From Glycomyces xiaoerkulensis (GTDB lineage: Bacteria; Actinomycetota; Actinomycetes; Mycobacteriales; Micromonosporaceae): DNA of 64,000 nucleotides. The stretch spans positions 123,710 to 187,709 of the forward strand of contig NZ_PGGV01000015.1 of assembly GCF_002798405.1 (NCBI RefSeq). Reading direction: 5' to 3'. Shown piece after piece: positions 62,304 to 64,000 of this stretch; the first letter of the stretch is position 1, and each line of letters begins with the position of its first letter. Both the position numbers and the translations under genes were made by a program. The notes below the pieces were generated by a model. That model searched no databases. It was not told the DNA's origin and saw only the letters and a program-made list of their open reading frames with translations.

Positions 62304-62867
62304 ATGAGCAACACCGAAGCCCTCAGCGTGCGCTTCGCGGGACCCGACGACGTGCCCGCCGTCTGCGCGATCGTCAACCACTACATCCTCCACGACACCT
62401 CGAATCTCCGCACCGAGGTCCAGTCCGAGGACGAGTGGGCCGACGAGCTCGCCACGTACGGCGGGCATTACCCCTGGCTGGTCGCCGAGGAAGCGGGGAT
62501 CGTGGTCGGCATGGCCTACGCCAAGCCCTGGAACCCGCGCGGCGCCTACGACTGGACCGCCGAATCGACCATCTACATCGCGGACGGACAGACCGGCAAG
62601 GGCGTCGGCTCGGCCCTCTACGGCCGCCTGTTCAAGCTGCTGGAGCAGCAGGGTTTCCGCAGCGTCATGGCGGGGACGACCAGCCCGAATCCCGGCAGTG
62701 AGGCGTTGCACACCGCGTTCGGCTTCCGCAAAGTCGGCACGCTGCGGGAGGCCGGGTACAAGTTCGGGACCTGGTACGACGTGGTCCTGTGGCAGCGAGA
62801 GCTCGCTTCGCTCGACGATCCGCCCCGGCCGACGACGCCGGTCGAGCGATGGGACGAGGGGCTCTAA
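62304..62867 (+). CDS. GNAT acetyltransferase, phosphinothricin-acetyltransferase-like
   Basis: 187 residues. IVNHYILHDTSNLRTEVQSEDEW and AYDWTAESTIYIADGQTGKGVGSALYGRL (with the acetyl-CoA loop) match the PAT/bar-like family, as do AGTTSPNPGSEALHTAFGF and FGTWYDVVLWQREL. Real substrate may be an amino acid or herbicide-like compound. Start ATG 62304. Confidence 0.88.
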   Translation: MSNTEALSVRFAGPDDVPAVCAIVNHYILHDTSNLRTEVQSEDEWADELATYGGHYPWLVAEEAGIVVGMAYAKPWNPRGAYDWTAESTIYIADGQTGKGVGSALYGRLFKLLEQQGFRSVMAGTTSPNPGSEALHTAFGFRKVGTLREAGYKFGTWYDVVLWQRELASLDDPPRPTTPVERWDEGL

Positions 62868-62998
62868 TCAACCTCTAATGGTTTTCGCCTGGAACCTCGA
62901 TCCGCGCCCCTTAGCGTCGTCTGCATCGGGTATACGGGTGCTCCTGAGGGGTTCTCGAGAGGTTAGGAATCCGGTTCCGTCAAAGGGCGCGGGATACC

Positions 62999-63034
62999 GA
63001 TCCGGGCCCGGAGCTTTCACTCCGGGCCCGGATC
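62999..63034. terminator. bidirectional terminator between the GNAT gene and xylA
   Basis: A perfect 15-base stem (GATCCGGGCCCGGAG and complement) with a CTTTCA loop, in a convergent gap of 188 bases. Confidence 0.82.
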
Positions 63035-63055
63035 GCGTTTCGGCTTCTTGGTGGG

Positions 63056-64000
63056 TCAGCGGATGCCGTAGAGGTGTTCGAGGGCGAGTTGGTCGAGCCG
63101 CTCGAAGGCCATCCCCTTCGCCGCCAGACCATCCACATCCACCCGGAGATCCTTGAGGTCGGCGGCGGTCTCACCCTCGGCCAACGTCGGCACCGCGAGT
63201 TGGTCGACCCGCGCGGCCGCCAGCGCCTCCCGCACCTCCGGATCGGCACGGAACGCCCTGACCTTCTCGCGCAGGATCTTGTAATTGCGCATACACGCCG
63301 CCGCCGAGACCCACACCCCGTCGTCGTCCTCGGTCCGCGGCGGCTTGAAATCGAAATGGATCGGCCCCGAATACTGCCCGGCCGCGATCCCCTCCTCGAC
63401 CGCATCCACCGCCCAGAACGCACCGCCCACATTCCCGGCACCGAACCGCAGATCCTGGTCATACCGCGGACCGGTCTGCCCGTTCAAATCGATGTGGTAC
63501 AGCTTGCCCTGCCACAGCGCCTGCCGCACCCCGGCCGCATAATCCAGCCCGGCCATCTCCTCATGACCCACCTCCGGATTGATCCCCACCAACTCCGGAC
63601 GCTCCAACCGGCCGATGAAGGCCAGCGCGTGCCCGATCGTCGGCAGCAGGATATGCCCCCGCGGCTCGTTGGGCTTCGGCTCGATCGCGAACCGGATATC
63701 ATAACCCCGCTCGGTGACGTAGTCGCCGAGCACGTCGAAGGCCTCCTTGAGACGGGCCATGGCCGACTGCACGTCCTTGGCCCCACCGGACTCGGCCCCC
63801 TCCCGGCCGCCCCAGCACACATAGACCTTCGCGCCCAGCTCGGCGGCCAGGTCCAGATTCCGCATCACCTTCGCGATGGCCAACCGGCGCACGTCCCGGT
63901 CGTTGTGGGTGAAGGCCCCGTCCTTGAACACCGGATGGGAGAACAGGTTCGTCGTCGCCGTGGTCACCTTCAGGCCCGTCTCCTCCAGGGCCTTGCGGAA
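63056..64000 (-). CDS. xylA: xylose isomerase (cut by window edge)
   Basis: The last 315 residues of XylA, which turns xylose into xylulose. Visible: [61 protein letters not shown] (metal Glu, then His), [15 protein letters not shown] (His and metal ligands), [19 protein letters not shown] and [12 protein letters not shown], read in pieces. This is the short actinobacterial class I form. The frame is open to base 64000; the first 70 or so residues are missing. The sequence up to the edge continues [12 protein letters not shown]. Confidence 0.97.
   Translation of the reverse strand, partial: FRKALEETGLKVTTATTNLFSHPVFKDGAFTHNDRDVRRLAIAKVMRNLDLAAELGAKVYVCWGGREGAESGGAKDVQSAMARLKEAFDVLGDYVTERGYDIRFAIEPKPNEPRGHILLPTIGHALAFIGRLERPELVGINPEVGHEEMAGLDYAAGVRQALWQGKLYHIDLNGQTGPRYDQDLRFGAGNVGGAFWAVDAVEEGIAAGQYSGPIHFDFKPPRTEDDDGVWVSAAACMRNYKILREKVRAFRADPEVREALAAARVDQLAVPTLAEGETAADLKDLRVDVDGLAAKGMAFERLDQLALEHLYGIR

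Overview
The window is a chromosomal piece of a high-GC actinomycete. Codons end overwhelmingly in G or C, GTG starts are common, and the gene families are typical of mycelial Actinomycetota: an AfsR/SARP regulator, a Scr1-type HTH paired with DUF397, DUF3046, DUF6167, an SAV_6107-type HEPN protein, PASTA-less Ser/Thr kinases and RecA with a LexA-independent damage promoter. A Glycomycetaceae-like organism is my guess; the sequence does not prove the family. Both window ends cut genes: uvrC on the left and xylA on the right. I saw no rRNA, tRNA, CRISPR array or prophage.

Layout. 1-1306: uvrC (partial) and a RIO-family kinase. 1351-4025: a small scrap-yard of mobile and decayed genes. It holds a phd antitoxin whose vapC partner is cut after about ten codons, an RHH-like antitoxin, and an ABC-ATPase gene that is both fused to a permease tail by deletion and split by an IS605-type TnpB element whose empty site can be rebuilt in frame. 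4078-12048: one long minus-strand run (DUF948, DUF6167, alaS, ruvX, mltG, aroE, a DCC thiol oxidoreductase, a membrane-anchored protein and an HTTM protein), mostly joined by 4-base overlaps. 12231-20473: rarA, cstA, a lipoprotein, a Ser/Thr kinase and aspS. 20629-27026: HEPN, TPR and membrane proteins, metF, a polyprenyl synthase, a PrsW protease with a coupled membrane protein. 27082-33129: amino-acid genes ilvE, leuB and serA, then recX, recA and DUF3046.

33189-44559: an AcnR-like regulator, a second kinase with an extracellular sensor, a DEAD-box helicase with an Arg/Gly tail, a double GNAT, a cold-shock protein with a long structured leader, an ABC exporter, a conserved HTH protein, a membrane protein and an ABC-F ATPase. 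44822-54883: cell-wall and carbohydrate region. It has an M23 peptidase, a GH3 glycosidase with its coupled LacI repressor and two perfect operators, and a ROK regulator divergent from a complete Lpl-type sugar ABC importer. 55049-59662: a DrrAB-type exporter facing an AfsR-like regulator. 60174-64000: Scr1/DUF397 pair, an orphan Imm1 immunity protein, a PAT-type acetyltransferase and xylose isomerase. GH3, sugar importer, ROK regulator and xylA together suggest plant-polysaccharide (xylo- or gluco-oligosaccharide) use.

The most interesting points are the precisely reconstructable TnpB insertion, the DCC/anchored-protein/HTTM membrane cassette, the LacI reading frame that has no stop and runs antisense through the whole M23 gene, and several legible regulatory sites (recA, cstA, GH3, sugar importer, csp leader).
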